From the NCBI GenBank assembly GCA_021432635.1, contig MU270018.1, positions 1,490,796 to 1,554,795 on the forward strand: a DNA stretch of 64,000 bases, written 5' to 3'. The notes below the pieces were generated by a model. It worked only from the letters and a program-made list of their open reading frames with translations, was not told the DNA's origin and did no database searches. The translations under genes and the position numbers were made by a program. How positions within the stretch are numbered: the stretch's first letter is position 1; the number at the start of each line of letters is the position of its first letter. The DNA comes from Thozetella sp. PMI_491 (Eukaryota; Ascomycota; Sordariomycetes; Chaetosphaeriales; Chaetosphaeriaceae). Positions 10,913 through 22,319 of this stretch are shown here, piece after piece.

Positions 10913-13335
10913 TTAGAAGAAGGATGGCTTGGTGAGAACGCGGTACTCGACGTAGTCCTCGCCGTCGATGCTGATAATCTTGCCCTGGCTCACCAGCTTG
11001 CCCTGGAACGGGCCCGTCTGTTTTCTCTCATACTTGACGCCGTTGTAGACCTTGGCATCCTCCACACCGGCCTTCTGGCGGCTCTGCTCCTGAGCCGCCC
11101 ACACCTTGTTCATCCGCTGCACATGGTCTTTGAATATGACCTGTTGCTGATCGTCTCCATGGCCCGTGCCGTTGGGAGCCGGGTTGGCATTGCGGTATGC
11201 CTCACGGGTTGCCTCGTGCTGGTCCCGGCGAGCTTGTGAGCTCTCAAGGCGGGCCACCTCGCGGCGAGCCAGGTTGTTCGTGCGCTCAAGCGTCTCACTG
11301 CTCTGGGGCCGGTTGGCGGCACGAAGTTCGACATCCGGAAGAGAATGGCGGGGCCGTGACCCGCGTCGGAACTCGTGCTGCTTCGGCTGGAGGGGAGGGG
11401 CGGGCATAGCAGACGCATCATAGCCGTCCTCGTAGCCGTTGCCGTTGATGGCAGCGGGCGACTCACGAGCTCTCAAGATGGGCATCGGGGTCGGCGCCGG
11501 CTCGTCCTTGCGCGGCACGACCAGGGCGCCGCCGGACTCAACGCGTTTCCGCGCATCGTTAATCGCCTGAACTTCGTTGGCTGCGCGGTGCTCAGGGCGC
11601 TCGCCGTCATCGAAGTGGCGCTGACGAACCCGGCAGTACTCCTTGATCTCCGGGCGGCTCAAATTGGCCAGGTGTGGCTCGAACACGACCTCATCCCAAT
11701 GAATCCACAGCGCGCCGGGTCCGGTCGGGAAGTTTCCCATCAGGGGGCGGCCGTCGCGTGTCTCCTTCATAAGTTTGACACGGAACATATCGTTCGCTCC
11801 CAGAATTCCGTACACCGCGTGCTTATCCACCTCGGCCGTCTCGCTCGATTTGTTCCAGTATCCGAGAAGGATGCGAGTAGGTCGGGTACCAGGAAGGTTA
11901 TCTACCACTCTGGCGTGGCTGGGCGCTGGGCCAGGGGCACCGCCCTGAAGAACAGCTGGAGGCAGGCCTCCTGGAGAGCCCATCAGCTGCGGGCCTAAAG
12001 ACCCCGTCCTGCGCTTCTTGTCCGGGCGAGTGGCGAGCCGAGCATGCTCGGGGATCTGTGGACCATAGGCAATGGCTAAGTTGGCAGGCGCATTGTCGTT
12101 AGGGGGGTTCGCCTGCAAAAACTGTATCGCTTGCTTGACGGTCGCCTTGTCAAGCTCGGCCTTCTCCTCAGGCGTCTCACCGGGGTGGACGGTTTCGAGA
12201 CGGAGCTTCACGAATTCCTTGACCTGGAAGTGATCCAAGTTGACCAAATGATCATCGAATGCGATGCGGTCGAAGGTGACCCAGCTGCCACCGGGGCCGG
12301 GGGGTACAGGATATTCGTGGCTAATGTTGCGGCCGTCACGGGCCGTAGTCTGGATGCGTGTGCGGAGGCTGTGGAATAGTCGGGTCAGTGTACAGCAAAG
12401 AGAGATCGGGGTTTGCCGATGTTACATACCGATCGCGTATGTCAATGAAGCCGATGACGGCGTGCTTATTCTTAGGGTCCTCTGGCTGGGAATCGCGCCA
12501 AAACCCTAGCACAATGCCCTTCGCCTGGTTGATTCCCGGGTTCCTGATGCCACGCGCGAGCCGAGGGGGCGATGCTGACTTGCCCTGTGTTGGACTGCCG
12601 GCAAATGTGTCATCGTCGTCATCCTCCACAATCGAAGCTCGCTTGCGCTTATGTAGGTTGGTGACCACTAGCTTCTCCTCGGGCTCTAGATCGGCCTCTG
12701 CTTCGGGCTCAACCTCCGCCTCTGCCTCAGGTTCCACCTCAGTATCCTCCATATCTACGGCATCCCGGTCAGAACCGGCAAGACGAGGCGACGAGGCTTC
12801 TTTTTTGCGAGATTTTGTTCCAACAACGATCTCATCCTGCTCAACTTCTCCAACGGCTGGCCGAGAAGCTGAGTCATTGCTAGCTGAGTCGTTGACTGAG
12901 GGATCCGGCACTGGACTGTCTGGGGGTGGTGTGAGCTCTTCATTGCCGTTGTCATCATCCTCCTCCTCGTCGCGACGGCCGTTGATGGTCGTCGGCACAC
13001 TGTCAGATTCAGGTTAGCGCCTGCGAGCTAGAGGCTGGCGTAGTGAAAAGAACGAGAAATCGAGGAAAAGTAGAAGCGGCAGGGCAAATCCAAGATGTGG
13101 CAAGACACGCAGGAACCAAGCCACTTTGCATTGAAAAGGGTTGGATGAGCGGGTAGCTGGGGAAGTGGGCAGGCTCTTTGAAGGATAAACAGCACTAAAG
13201 CTAGTCTTACGGGCTGGCATACTTGCCAGAGAGCAGAGCCGCATCGCCATAGCGCGTATTTCGCGTCTCGGCAGCCCATGCAGTCCATTGCGTAAAGGTC
13301 TTGTAGCCGTACCGGGAACTGTCCACCGCTGCCAT
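10913..13335 (-). CDS. uncharacterised tandem-domain nuclear-type protein
   Basis: I do not recognise a named family. Exons 13335-13211, 12999-12430 and 12368-10913 give 716 residues, all junctions with good GTAAGA/GTATGT donors and CTAAC or CTGAC branch sites. Residues about 55-200 are acidic and low-complexity, with a KRKR basic stretch. Two diverged copies of one domain of about 95 residues follow. Copy A (about 203-300) reads GIVLGFWRDS..KHAVIGFID..TARDGRNISH..GPGGSWVTF..FDDHLVNL..VKEFVKLR. Copy B (about 395-485) reads RILLGYWNKS..KHAVYGIL..TRDGRPLMG..GPGALWIHW..FEPHLANL..IKEYCRVR. The C terminus has a coil and a conserved-looking tail (DGEDYVEYRVLTKPSFF). Composition suggests a nuclear or chromatin protein, but that is inference. 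An alternative upstream first exon is annotated separately. Confidence 0.8.
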
Positions 13336-13982
13336 TGCCTCGGGAGTGGGAGAAAAAGTCGTGGCCGGGGACAATAGACGTGGGAAATATATATCGAGAG
13401 AAGGACCGGAGGCACCAGTGCTCTCTCTTATGCAATTTGGAGGAACACCCGATTGCGGCTGACGCCTGATCGGCAAAGACAACCGACAGAATTCGTACAA
13501 ATTGGCTTTGAGTGTGAAGAAGACGGTGACGAAATGTGCAGGAAGAAAGATGCGACGGGGCGTTATGGGTAAGCTATATAAACACGGCAGGCGCGGAGGA
13601 CACATGTGTCACTCAGATTTGGGTTGCGCAAATTGTCAAAGGAATCAGCCCAGCATGAAAGAGACCCCACGATTGAGCTCCCCAATGTTCTATACTAGTC
13701 ACAAAACCAATGATAGTGTCAAGGCGATGCAAGACGGAATGAATGGAAGCAGGAAGTGGCTCTGCGCTCTGCGCTCAGGGCAACAGTGCAGCATATACCT
13801 ACTACCAACAACCCGTTGGCCAATGGCTCTTGGGCAGTTGGCTATCAGGTAGGGTTGGAAAGCGCCGTGTGGCTTGAGGGCCTGGTCAGGTTAAACGAGG
13901 CCGGCAGGCCAACTAGGCAAGTGATGGTACCCAACTAGGGCTGAGGCAAGAAACAAACTAGACGAGGGAAGCAACGGCTTAC

Positions 13983-14104
13983 CTTGGGGGCTCCGGTGAC
14001 TTCTCGCGCAGGGCATTGCTGGGGCTGATGGGCCCGGACGGCAAGGACGCCTCCTCAGATGGTTTTGGATCGTCCTTGACTACGTCCATCGTATCGAGAG
14101 ACAT
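13983..14104 (-). CDS. possible alternative first coding exon of the tandem-domain gene
   Basis: An ATG at 14104 in a purine-rich ACC ATG context opens 40 codons (MSLDTMDVVKDDPKPSEEAS...) and ends at a strong donor AG|GTAAGC at 13983. Splicing to the AG within the downstream exon at 13319 keeps frame: PP + S + SRYGYKTFTQW. That would replace the first five codons of the shorter form (MAAVD) and remove a 664-bp intron. The polypyrimidine tract before that acceptor is imperfect, so this may be an alternative transcript or coincidence. A similar CCCCCAAG|GTGAGC donor lies at about 15007 and could end a 5' UTR exon. Confidence 0.4.
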
Positions 14105-14863
14105 GGTAGCCTCGACAGGCGATGGTGTTAGCTGGGCAGCTCCTAGACGGCGCCGAGTTAGCTGAGTATGCTCTGGTTCGAGCTTCGTCGTCGCGCACGC
14201 CTGCGAGAACAAGCCAAGAGCCGACGGCGGCAGGGGGCAGGGAGACAGGGACATGTTGGGCAGAGGTTGAATGCCAGTTAAGATCAGTTACACCGCGATA
14301 ACCGTACGGTCAGGCAAGACGGCGCCAGGAGGCAAGGAGATCGCACCTGGGGAGACGGCGGAGCAAATAGAGATGGGCCTCCCCTTCCCCCCCGGAGGCG
14401 ACTGAGGCTGACTAGATACCTCTCGAAGGACTAGTGAGGTCCGGTGTGGGACGACAGAACTCTGCTTCCGGAGCACCAGGCCGGAAGGGACAAGGGCTTG
14501 GCACCCAAAGCGACGGTTGGGACAGCTTGGCCTATAACCCAACCCATCACGGACGAGTAGAGAAAACACAGCATGTGAACGTGTGCATACCAAGGCCTTG
14601 TTGGTCTACTTCATGCCTGGAGACGGCCAGCCGACCAACACGGGGAGTTGGAGGCCCATGGTCTCAGGGCTGGCGCCAACAACATCTCCAGGCAAACAAG
14701 GTAACAACACAGGTCGATCGGCAAAGGTTCCCAGCTGCCAGGATAGGAAGTCAAACGCCCCGTGGCAGCCAGGCCTTTTGTCGAAGGTGCCATGTGGCGC
14801 AGTATTTCAAGCCACCCAGAATGTTGGGGTTGTGCGAGTTCAGAGCCTACAGTAGAGAGATAG

Positions 14864-14887
14864 GAAGAGAGAGAGAGAGAGAGAGAG
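14864..14887. repeat. GA dinucleotide microsatellite
   Basis: A run of about eleven GA units followed by GGAGGGGAG lies in the gene-poor interval. Confidence 0.85.
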
Positions 14888-16440
14888 GAGGGGAGAAGGG
14901 CCGCAACTAGCGGGGGACGCGTAAGGCGCTTGCTTGGGGGTAGACAAGAGGCGTTGCAAGGACAAGCGAGGCAGTGGAGAATGAAACAAGTAGATTGCAG
15001 ACGCTCACCTTGGGGGCTATTGTTTGTGAAGTCCCGCGTGCGCTGAACACAAGGTCGCAGTCGCTGAATAGGTTACGCGCCTCTTTCCGTAGGGCTTGCG
15101 TGCCAAGAAAATCTCGACCGGATTTGGGCAGACCTCGACGAACCCGGCGGGCAGCCAGGTAAAAGCAGCGGGCGACGTAATCGAGGGGGGGTCGGTGCTC
15201 TCAAGCGCGCCTCTTTATGATTAGTTTCGCACTGCGACCCGGACCCTCTCGACCGGTTGCGGAGGAAGGGGCAGGAAATAAAATAAACGAGCCAGGCCGG
15301 AGAGGAAGGATTGGTGTGTAGGAGAGTTGCCAGCAAAGAGAATGGGAAAGAAAAAAAAAGTTGCGAGGGCAGGCGGCCGGTGTGGGTTGGTCGAGGTAGG
15401 AGGGCGAGGTGTGTAAGAGAGGGAAGAGGGAAGATCGGGTGAAGAGTGCGTGGGCCATACCTTAAGTGGGTAAATAATTGAATTTCCAACAAGGGAGACA
15501 AGGTTTGGCGGGTACCAGTGTGTGCTCAGGTAGACATGACTGGCCCCAGGCCAGGTTTCCGCCAAGTGCCCTATCTAACCTGCCAGTGCTGCAGGCAATG
15601 AATGCTTCAGCCAAATTACAGATTGTGAGTTGGGCCCAGAAAGGGTAACCCCCAACCACTTGTTAGGTGTCGGCGTGCTAAGAGCCAGCCCTTCTAGCGC
15701 CCGGGGGGGGTGAGGGGGGTGGCGCGACAAAAATAGCGGTATCATCCATGACACCTTGTCCATCCCGACTAACGCCATTGCCCCCATGCGCACGACATGG
15801 GCGTAGTAGAGTTCCCCAAAGGCTCGGGGGTTCCTTTCTGGCTCGAGACGAAAGAAGGGGGGGTGGTATAGCCAGAGGAGCAGGCGATTGCGAAAAAAAA
15901 AAAAATTAGTGCCTCCCGAAAGTGCCCAAACCTACGAGTTGCTCGAACGCTATGCATGTCCCATGCGTCATGAGGCAGACGGGCGTAGAGTACCACGAAG
16001 GTACAATACCTGGCCGTGGCAATCCGAAAGGTATCTCTCGATCCTAGAGCATTGCCTACCTTGGCTTACCTGCCGACCTTAGGATGTACATATCATCCTG
16101 AGATACGCACGCGAGGTACAGTACACATATGCCTTGGATGAGGAACCCGGGTCCCCCCACACAATGCGGGCGCGCACTCCCTCTGCTCTTCCCTCTTTGC
16201 CCTATCGCTTTCACCATGTTCCGAGAAAGCGTGCCCCTCTCCATTTTGCGTGGTAATCAGGCAAGCGAGGCCAAGTGGAACTCGGGTCAGTGGTTCCAGT
16301 TTTGGCACTGGGTGATTGGACAACGGTCGAAACTCGTCTCAATCGCCAACCAAACTCAATCCTATACCTCCAATAGGTACCTACCACCCAGCACACGCCA
16401 TGCGCAAGTGGCCTAGACCCAGCTAATGAATGAGCCATGT

Positions 16441-16468
16441 CTCTGTCTCTCTCTCTCTCTCTCTCTTT
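16441..16468. repeat. CT dinucleotide microsatellite
   Basis: CT units repeat about a dozen times with slight interruption in non-coding sequence. Confidence 0.85.
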
Positions 16469-19400
16469 CGCTCCCCGCTCTCTCTAGCCGACCCAACCCC
16501 AGCCACCGTTTGGGTTCATCGCTCTACGAGAAACGCAGAGACACGCATGAGGAAATGAAGTGCTAATTGCAGGTGATTAAAAAAAAAAGAAAAAGGCCAG
16601 ACACGAGGGCATGCCGTCAAATTGAGCCCACAGAGGCGCTCATTTCAGCCGGCCACAGGATTCGGGCTTTTGTCGTGCTGATCCTCTGAAGGTGGGTTTT
16701 GGTTGCGCGGCAGTTGCAGAAGTGAGACCATTTGCCCATCGCTGGGGCATATTCTGCAATTCATCCTTAGAACTCGGACCCCCCGGGGCGTTGGCAGGCC
16801 TGCCGCCGCCAAGGTACTGCCAGCTCGTTGGCCGCCCAGGCCAGCCCCCGGGACCAAAGAGAAAAAAGTGATAAGAAAAGAAAGAAAAAAAGGAGAAGGG
16901 TGGCTGAAATAAGCCCACGGAACACCCCTCTCCTCTTAGGCACGGCCCTCCGATAGTTGAATGTCAGGTTGGCGTTGTGTTGTGCCTGGGTTGCCAAGGT
17001 TGGCACATTCCAAAACCCTCATCAATGTTACCTTCGCGAGAGGATCCGGTTGTTTTTGCAAGTTGGCTTATCTTCTACCTCTTTATTCGGATTGCGTGCG
17101 AACCCAACCCCCGCACCCCATGCGTGCCGCAAACTCGACGTGGGACGCGAGATGACAAGCTCAATAAAACCAAATCAGGAGCGAAAGAAGAGGGAGATTG
17201 CATGCGCGCGAGATACTGTACCTCGGGGCTTCGTGTGGGTTCTCGTACTGTTGCACCGCTCCAAACCGGGCCAAACAGGTTTGACCCGCCTGAAACATAT
17301 TATCTGTTGCATCAATGTGGTGCAAGTCATCGAGGCCAACTACTGCATGTAGTACACAGGCCGAAGGAGATAAGCAGCACTCCCCCCCTTCTCCCTTTCC
17401 CCAGCCCAGGATGCCTTTGCCACCCTCACCCTTGTCCGTCCCTGGACGCCTGGAGCCCTTTGATGCTTTCCAATTTCGGGCGGGCCTGCGGGACGATGGC
17501 GTGACGCGTCGTCAAGATTGGCCGGCGGTTGTTGCAACATACGTACGGAGGCAAGGGCAGGAAGCACGATACACTCTCATCTCCCCGACTCTTTTGGGCC
17601 TGGTTGGCTCGCTGGGCCGCATGGCGCTGAGGGGCGGCGACAGTGCGCTATCGCCTCTGTACTCCGTAATATCTTACAAGTCATCTTGATAGGACGAGTC
17701 GCCGGGCTTGTTAGTTGCTAGACCAGGGCCAGGCCCGATAAGCTGGGTCCGCCGAGGAATGTGCTAGGCCCAAGGCAGGTTCGACGCCTGGTCCGGGGCT
17801 GTCCTGGCCACCTCAGCTCTTTTGGGGGCGGGGAAGGAGGAAAGGCATTGGGTGTTGTCCTGCTGCACGTCTGGTCTTGGTTGGCTCGAAAAAAATGCGA
17901 AAAACGGCAACCCTCCTCGAACGGGGGGGTGTGGTCGAAGAAGAGCATGGCATGGCAATGGACGAAACTGCCAACGCCAACGCAAAACCCAGCCTAAATG
18001 GCTCGTGTCACGGCGTTGTACCGCTGTCGCATGTCGAGCAGACGGGCCTGTCGGGTTGGCTGTCGACGTAGATGGAGGGGAGAGAAGGGAATCACAACGA
18101 CGGGGCACGCCGCAGCCACCACCAGCCATCGGAGAGCAGAACAACAGCTGGCGCGTCTCGGCGAATCGGCCTCGCTGTCGTGACCCCCCCTTCCCCTCCT
18201 TCTTGCACAATTGACACTTCACGGTCTCCCACGATCAGACGACCCCGGTCGGCCCAGTTGGACCCTTGCGGCAGGGAACAGCGGAAGCCAAGGAGCCACC
18301 AACCATCATGTGATATCAGCCGTGGGTGGCGCTGATGGGCCAGGCATGCAAGCCGGACGTCTAACACCGTCTGGAGCTCGGAGCGGCCACCAAATACAGT
18401 ATCTCAGGCCAATCACCAGCGCTGCTCGGCGCTATAGCTCACAACCAAGCTTCTTAAGAGAGCTGCCTCATTAGTGAGCGATAGCAAATTTATTGACGCC
18501 AACTGGGCAGTAATATCCCTGCAAGAGCCATCGCTCGCTTGCATGACATCTGCACATGGGTCGCCTCGATTGGACAATTCGACGGAGCAGCACTGCAGGT
18601 GAAGGCGCGAGGATTCCATCATGGGCGTTGGGAATCCGGCTTCTGTCTGCTGGCAGGATTGTTAGCAGTACGTACCGCTCCTGGCAGGGAGATAACGCCG
18701 CTTGCCGCCAATCCGCTGACGACGGCGTTGCCTTCGAGCCGTTGTCTCGCCGAGGCAAGAGCCTATTGCCTACTTCAGCTAAGATAAACTAGATGATGCA
18801 ACAGGTTTGGGCCTATTATCTATTTTTTTATGGAACTGGGGCGGTGGGGGTCTTGGTTTTGGTTTTGGTTTAGGTTGTTGTCATTTTCTCCGCCGCAAGA
18901 GCAAAGAGAAACGAGAACAGGCCCCCCCCACAAGCCGGGCCATTCCCTTTCAACTCGGCCAAGCGACTGCTGCAGCCCCAACGCAAGCTTATTCTGTATG
19001 TACGTATGACCGGACCAAATACGCGAACGGGCGGTTCCACAGGGTCAGACCAGAAGCCCCCTTTGTACTACCTACCAACGTCGTGAGCTGTAATAAGAAG
19101 GCGCCATTTGATGATTACATGGCGACGCTTGGAACTCGTCGGAGGAAGCAATGTCTGCATTGGTTTACCGACAGCTCGGGGCACAAAACAAGACGGCAGA
19201 CCGGTGCAGAATGAACTTTGTCTCTAGAGGACCGCCGACGGCCCGAATACTCTCTCAGTTTATAGGCTTCATGGCCAGGCAGTGTCTTGGATGTCCCTTT
19301 GCGGAGGCGAGCGCCACTCTATGGCATCTGGTCAAATGAAGGTCCCGGGAGGCCGGGTTTGGTCGCTCTCCTCGCTGTCCCGGCCATCCTTTGTCCCGCC

Positions 19401-19595
19401 CAAACGCCCTAGAAGCCCGGTGGCATCCTGAAGGCCGCACCATGTAGGTGCTGAAGCTGCACTGTCGAGGGATGCGAGAGCGACAGCCGAGCGTGTACTC
19501 CTTCCCTGGCGCAGTGACCAGCCCGCAACCTATGAATGGGTGCATCCTCACGCAATCCTTCCCCGGTCGCATCACGGCGTCGTCGTCTGTTATCT

Positions 19596-21083
19596 TCAGC
19601 GCCTCCCGCCTCTCCCGCGCCCTCGGCCGCCGCGTCCCCCTCTTGCTCCTCCACGACCACCACCCCTTCCTCCTCCCTTAGCGCCGCGTGGGGCAACCTG
19701 CCTGTCGAACCGGGGAAACAGAGGTTCCTCGCCGAACGCGCCCTCGCCGAAACGCATATAGTTGATCACGCTGTGGTCGACCACGGCGACGAGCACCTGC
19801 CGGTAGCCGTGCTTCAGCCTGGGGTAGAGCATCCGGGGGCCGTTCCACGTCGCTTTGGGCGGCAGAAACGGCGTCGCATCGACAAGGGCAACCATCTCCT
19901 CAAAGGTCGGGACGGCCGTGTCGTGGGCGTCAACCACAGCCATGTAGAAGTCCGGGGGTGGCGGGCTTGTCTTTTTCCATTCCGTGCTGCCCTTCCACAC
20001 ATGGTAGAAGATGCGATACGGATCTCGGGTCTCAAAGGACGATGTCGCGCACGGCGTTGGCTTGTGGCGCGCGATGATGGCTAGCTGCTTGTAGACGGTT
20101 TGGTATGAGCGATAGAGGCCTGGTCGAATCAGTGGTCCGTAAGGCGGTCTCTTGTCCTCGGCCCATGCGGGGATAAAAGAGAACAGCCACTCCCGCAAAG
20201 CATCACCCCTGGAGCCTAGTGGCTGTTCTCTTGTCGGTATTGTCCGAGGCGCCCGTTGAAGAATATAACCCATGCGCCGGAGGCTCGCAAACACCTGGTA
20301 TTTCTGCAGCGAGATCTTGCCACGCTCTCCTTCTCCTCCGATGAGGAGTGAGTAGGCCGTCTGCAAGCTGAGGGGTATACCTTCGTCGTACTGGTCCGCG
20401 TCTCCTGGCAACGCAGGGCCGCCGTCTTCACCTTGGGGACTCTCAGTCGTCTGCTTGGGAGCAGGGAACATCTTCTCCAGACTCCGCGTGGGCCACCAGA
20501 GGTCTAGGTCGCCACGCTCCACGAGGAAGAGCGCTTCCTCCGGGAGGAGCCAGTCCAGTCCCCGCGCCGGCCGATCCTTGGCCTGACCTGTGACCGCCCT
20601 GCCCATGTTCCTGGCAATTCCCTTAGTGCTCTCCAACAGGACCACTCTGTCCCGGACGAAGGGATCTTCGGCGGGTTTCGCACCGTCCAGCTCCGGCTTG
20701 CGGCCATGCCCTGCCTTGGGCGCCCGGTCGGGGCCTTCCCAGTCGGCCCACCAGTCCGGGAAGTACCAGCCTCGTACGTAATCCTTTGGCAGGTGCACGC
20801 GTGTGAAGCTCATGGCCTCCTCCATTGCCTGGCGGCTCTGCTCGAGCGCCGTCTCTTGGGCGCGCGTGCCATGGGACTCGAAGTCTTTCTCGCCCTTCCG
20901 GATCGTCTGTGCCGAGATATTTGCTTTCTTTCGGAAGAGCGACTTGAAGAGCCGAAAATCTTGGGCTTCCTCCTCTAGTGCCTCTTCTGCGGTGGGAGCC
21001 TCCTCACCACCCCCGACGGGCTCGCCCATGGTGCCGGCCGGCGAAGGTGAGGCAGTCGGGGCGTCATCGTCGTCAAAGGGCAT
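19596..21083 (-). CDS. SEN54: tRNA-splicing endonuclease subunit Sen54
   Basis: Structural subunit of the tRNA-intron endonuclease (Sen2-Sen15-Sen34-Sen54) that cuts introns from pre-tRNAs. It is a single exon of 495 residues. The N-terminal Sen54 domain is recognisable at residues about 40-130: RKGEKDFESHGTRAQETALE (63-82), then SRQAMEEAM and RGWYFPDWW. The C-terminal fold follows in the segment DFYMAVVDAHDTAVPTFEEM through HSVINYMRFGEGAFG. The last 25 residues are a Gly/Arg RGG tail, suggesting RNA contact; this is an observation, as I cannot compare its length with orthologues. Residues 1-40 are acidic and low-complexity. The start is the first ATG after an in-frame stop. An intron-bearing tRNA-like gene lies 4 kb away, probably by chance. 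Confidence 0.92.
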   Translation of the reverse strand: MPFDDDDAPTASPSPAGTMGEPVGGGEEAPTAEEALEEEAQDFRLFKSLFRKKANISAQTIRKGEKDFESHGTRAQETALEQSRQAMEEAMSFTRVHLPKDYVRGWYFPDWWADWEGPDRAPKAGHGRKPELDGAKPAEDPFVRDRVVLLESTKGIARNMGRAVTGQAKDRPARGLDWLLPEEALFLVERGDLDLWWPTRSLEKMFPAPKQTTESPQGEDGGPALPGDADQYDEGIPLSLQTAYSLLIGGEGERGKISLQKYQVFASLRRMGYILQRAPRTIPTREQPLGSRGDALREWLFSFIPAWAEDKRPPYGPLIRPGLYRSYQTVYKQLAIIARHKPTPCATSSFETRDPYRIFYHVWKGSTEWKKTSPPPPDFYMAVVDAHDTAVPTFEEMVALVDATPFLPPKATWNGPRMLYPRLKHGYRQVLVAVVDHSVINYMRFGEGAFGEEPLFPRFDRQVAPRGAKGGGRGGGRGGARGGRGGRGRGRGGRR

Positions 21084-21340
21084 CTTGGAAGAAGCGCATG
21101 AAGGCGGAGCTGGAGCGCCGTGGGACTAGAATTTTACGCTGTGACTTTTGTCTTGCAGTTGACCGGCATCGGTGTACCTCTCCGCGTACCATGGATGAAG
21201 AGTCACTGGCTTCAACCAACTAAAAGTGCATCGCGAAGAAGCTTTGAGCAAACAAGAGTGGGCCTGGTGGGGTCCGGGTGGTGCAGTTCGTGTATTTTAT
21301 TGGTCGACAAGCTTGAGTGGGGCTATCTCAGTTGAACGAG
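21084..21340. promoter_or_regulatory. SEN54 upstream region
   Basis: GC-moderate sequence immediately upstream of the SEN54 start, which must contain its promoter. At about 21340 the composition changes to AT-rich repeat sequence. No specific site is identified. Confidence 0.4.
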
Positions 21341-21360
21341 CCCCCTGAGATATTGACCAC

Positions 21361-21500
21361 TATCTTCACTCTTCATCTACATATACCTTTGCCCGGCGAG
21401 TAGATATATAGAACCACTATAACTCATACAAAACTCTTCTCCGATATACCAATTTATCTCCCAGCTTGTAATGACCAAGCAAAGTTAGCAGGGCTCGGAT
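21361..21500. repeat. dispersed repeat A, copy 1
   Basis: This AT-rich block (key words AACTCTTCTCCGATATACCA and TTTATCTCCCAGCTTGTAAT) is a diverged copy of 44041-44175, where the order of words is the same. Most differences visible by eye are C/T or A/G, compatible with repeat-induced point mutation. Confidence 0.75.
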
Positions 21501-21694
21501 CAAGGGAAGCTACTCTAGCTGATGTTGCGAGAGGCAACTGCTTCCCCACCCTCCTCCTTAGCCTTCTGTAGACAATGCTAGTCACTTCTCCATAATTTAT
21601 AGGTTAATTTTTCTTACTTCTACTTAAACTCTTAGTAGAGGCGATAGCGGTGGCGGAGACGAGTAGGCCGAGGATGGCTGGCGTAAGGCGAGTG

Positions 21695-21970
21695 GTGACC
21701 CGCAAGGAGAAGAAGGAGAAGAAGGAGGAGAAGAAGGAGGAGAAGGAGGAGAAGAAGGAGGAGAAGAAGGAGAAGGAGGAGAAGAAGGAGAAGGAGGAGA
21801 AGGAGGAGGAGAAGAAGGAGAAGGAGGCGGCCGAGAAGGCCAAGAAGGAGAAGAAGGAGAAGAAGGAGAAGGAGGAGAAGAAGGAGGAGAAGAAGGAGAA
21901 GGAGAAGCCCAAGAAGGATAAGGAGGACCGCGGCCCGTCCCCCCCTCCAGCCACTGCTGCTGCCGCCTAA
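21695..21970 (+). repeat. KEKE-coding GAR tract, copy 1
   Basis: A purine-rich GAG/AAG/GAA tract encodes a Lys/Glu repeat in the + frame opened at 21650, ending KPKKDKEDRGPSPPP and a run of alanines. The tract recurs as an inverted copy at 22320-22535. The same words around GCCGAGAAGGCCAAGAAGGA also occur at 44185-44205. The repeated, orientation-independent occurrence suggests a duplicated gene end rather than an expressed stand-alone gene. Confidence 0.7.
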
Positions 21971-22154
21971 GGGCGGACTGGGCCCGAGGATGATACAACA
22001 TGTGTGTAGACCTGTGTACTCAAATCGAGAGACTGCGTGCAGTCGCTTAAAACGAGTGACAGAGAGTTCGCCCCAGGCAGGCAGCAGGGGTAGCAGCGGC
22101 AGTAGCAGCGGCAACGGAAGTAGGCACAGCGACCAAGGCCTCCTACGTGACCAT

Positions 22155-22245
22155 ATATTTCTACCTATGTGTCACTATGACAGTCTCTCCCCGACCTCAG
22201 AGCGATCGACTCACACTAGTAACCGTGGTTGTCTGCAGTAGGTGG
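22155..22245. repeat. dispersed repeat D, copy 1
   Basis: The block CTACCTATGTGTCACTATGA ... TGGTTGTCTGCAGTAGG recurs in the same orientation at about 23420-23505 with substitutions. Its minus-strand reading carries splice-like signals (CTGCAG acceptor, GTGAGTCG donor) in both copies. Confidence 0.65.
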
Positions 22246-22318
22246 CTCATGTCAACGGTTGACTCTACGTTGCCACGGAAGAGTAGAGGCTAAGGGGGTT
22301 CCCATTTGGCCTCGATGA
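22245..22318. repeat. dispersed repeat B, copy 1
   Basis: The word order TCATG..AACGGTTGACT..CACGGAAGAGTAGAGGCTA..GGTTCCC recurs at 48728-48795. The two copies differ by scattered substitutions and a few small length changes. Confidence 0.75.
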
Positions 22319-22319
22319 G

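Larger units (their letters stand above)
14105..19595. other. gene-poor interval
   Basis: About 5.5 kb contains no gene I can recognise on either strand. It holds simple repeats (GA runs at about 14864-14886, CT runs at about 16441-16468), a short TTTTGG-type run near 18855 and homopolymer A tracts near 15350 and 15893. Open frames up to about 175 codons lack family motifs, have composition expected from GC-rich non-coding DNA and overlap on both strands. Long 5' leaders or non-coding transcripts cannot be excluded. Confidence 0.5.

Noticed and set aside
21632-22114. 160-codon minus-strand frame rich in leucine (apparent membrane protein)
   Set aside because: It is the out-of-frame reading of the GAG/AAG simple repeat; every frame of that tract is open and gives Leu, Pro/Ser or Lys/Glu homopolymers.
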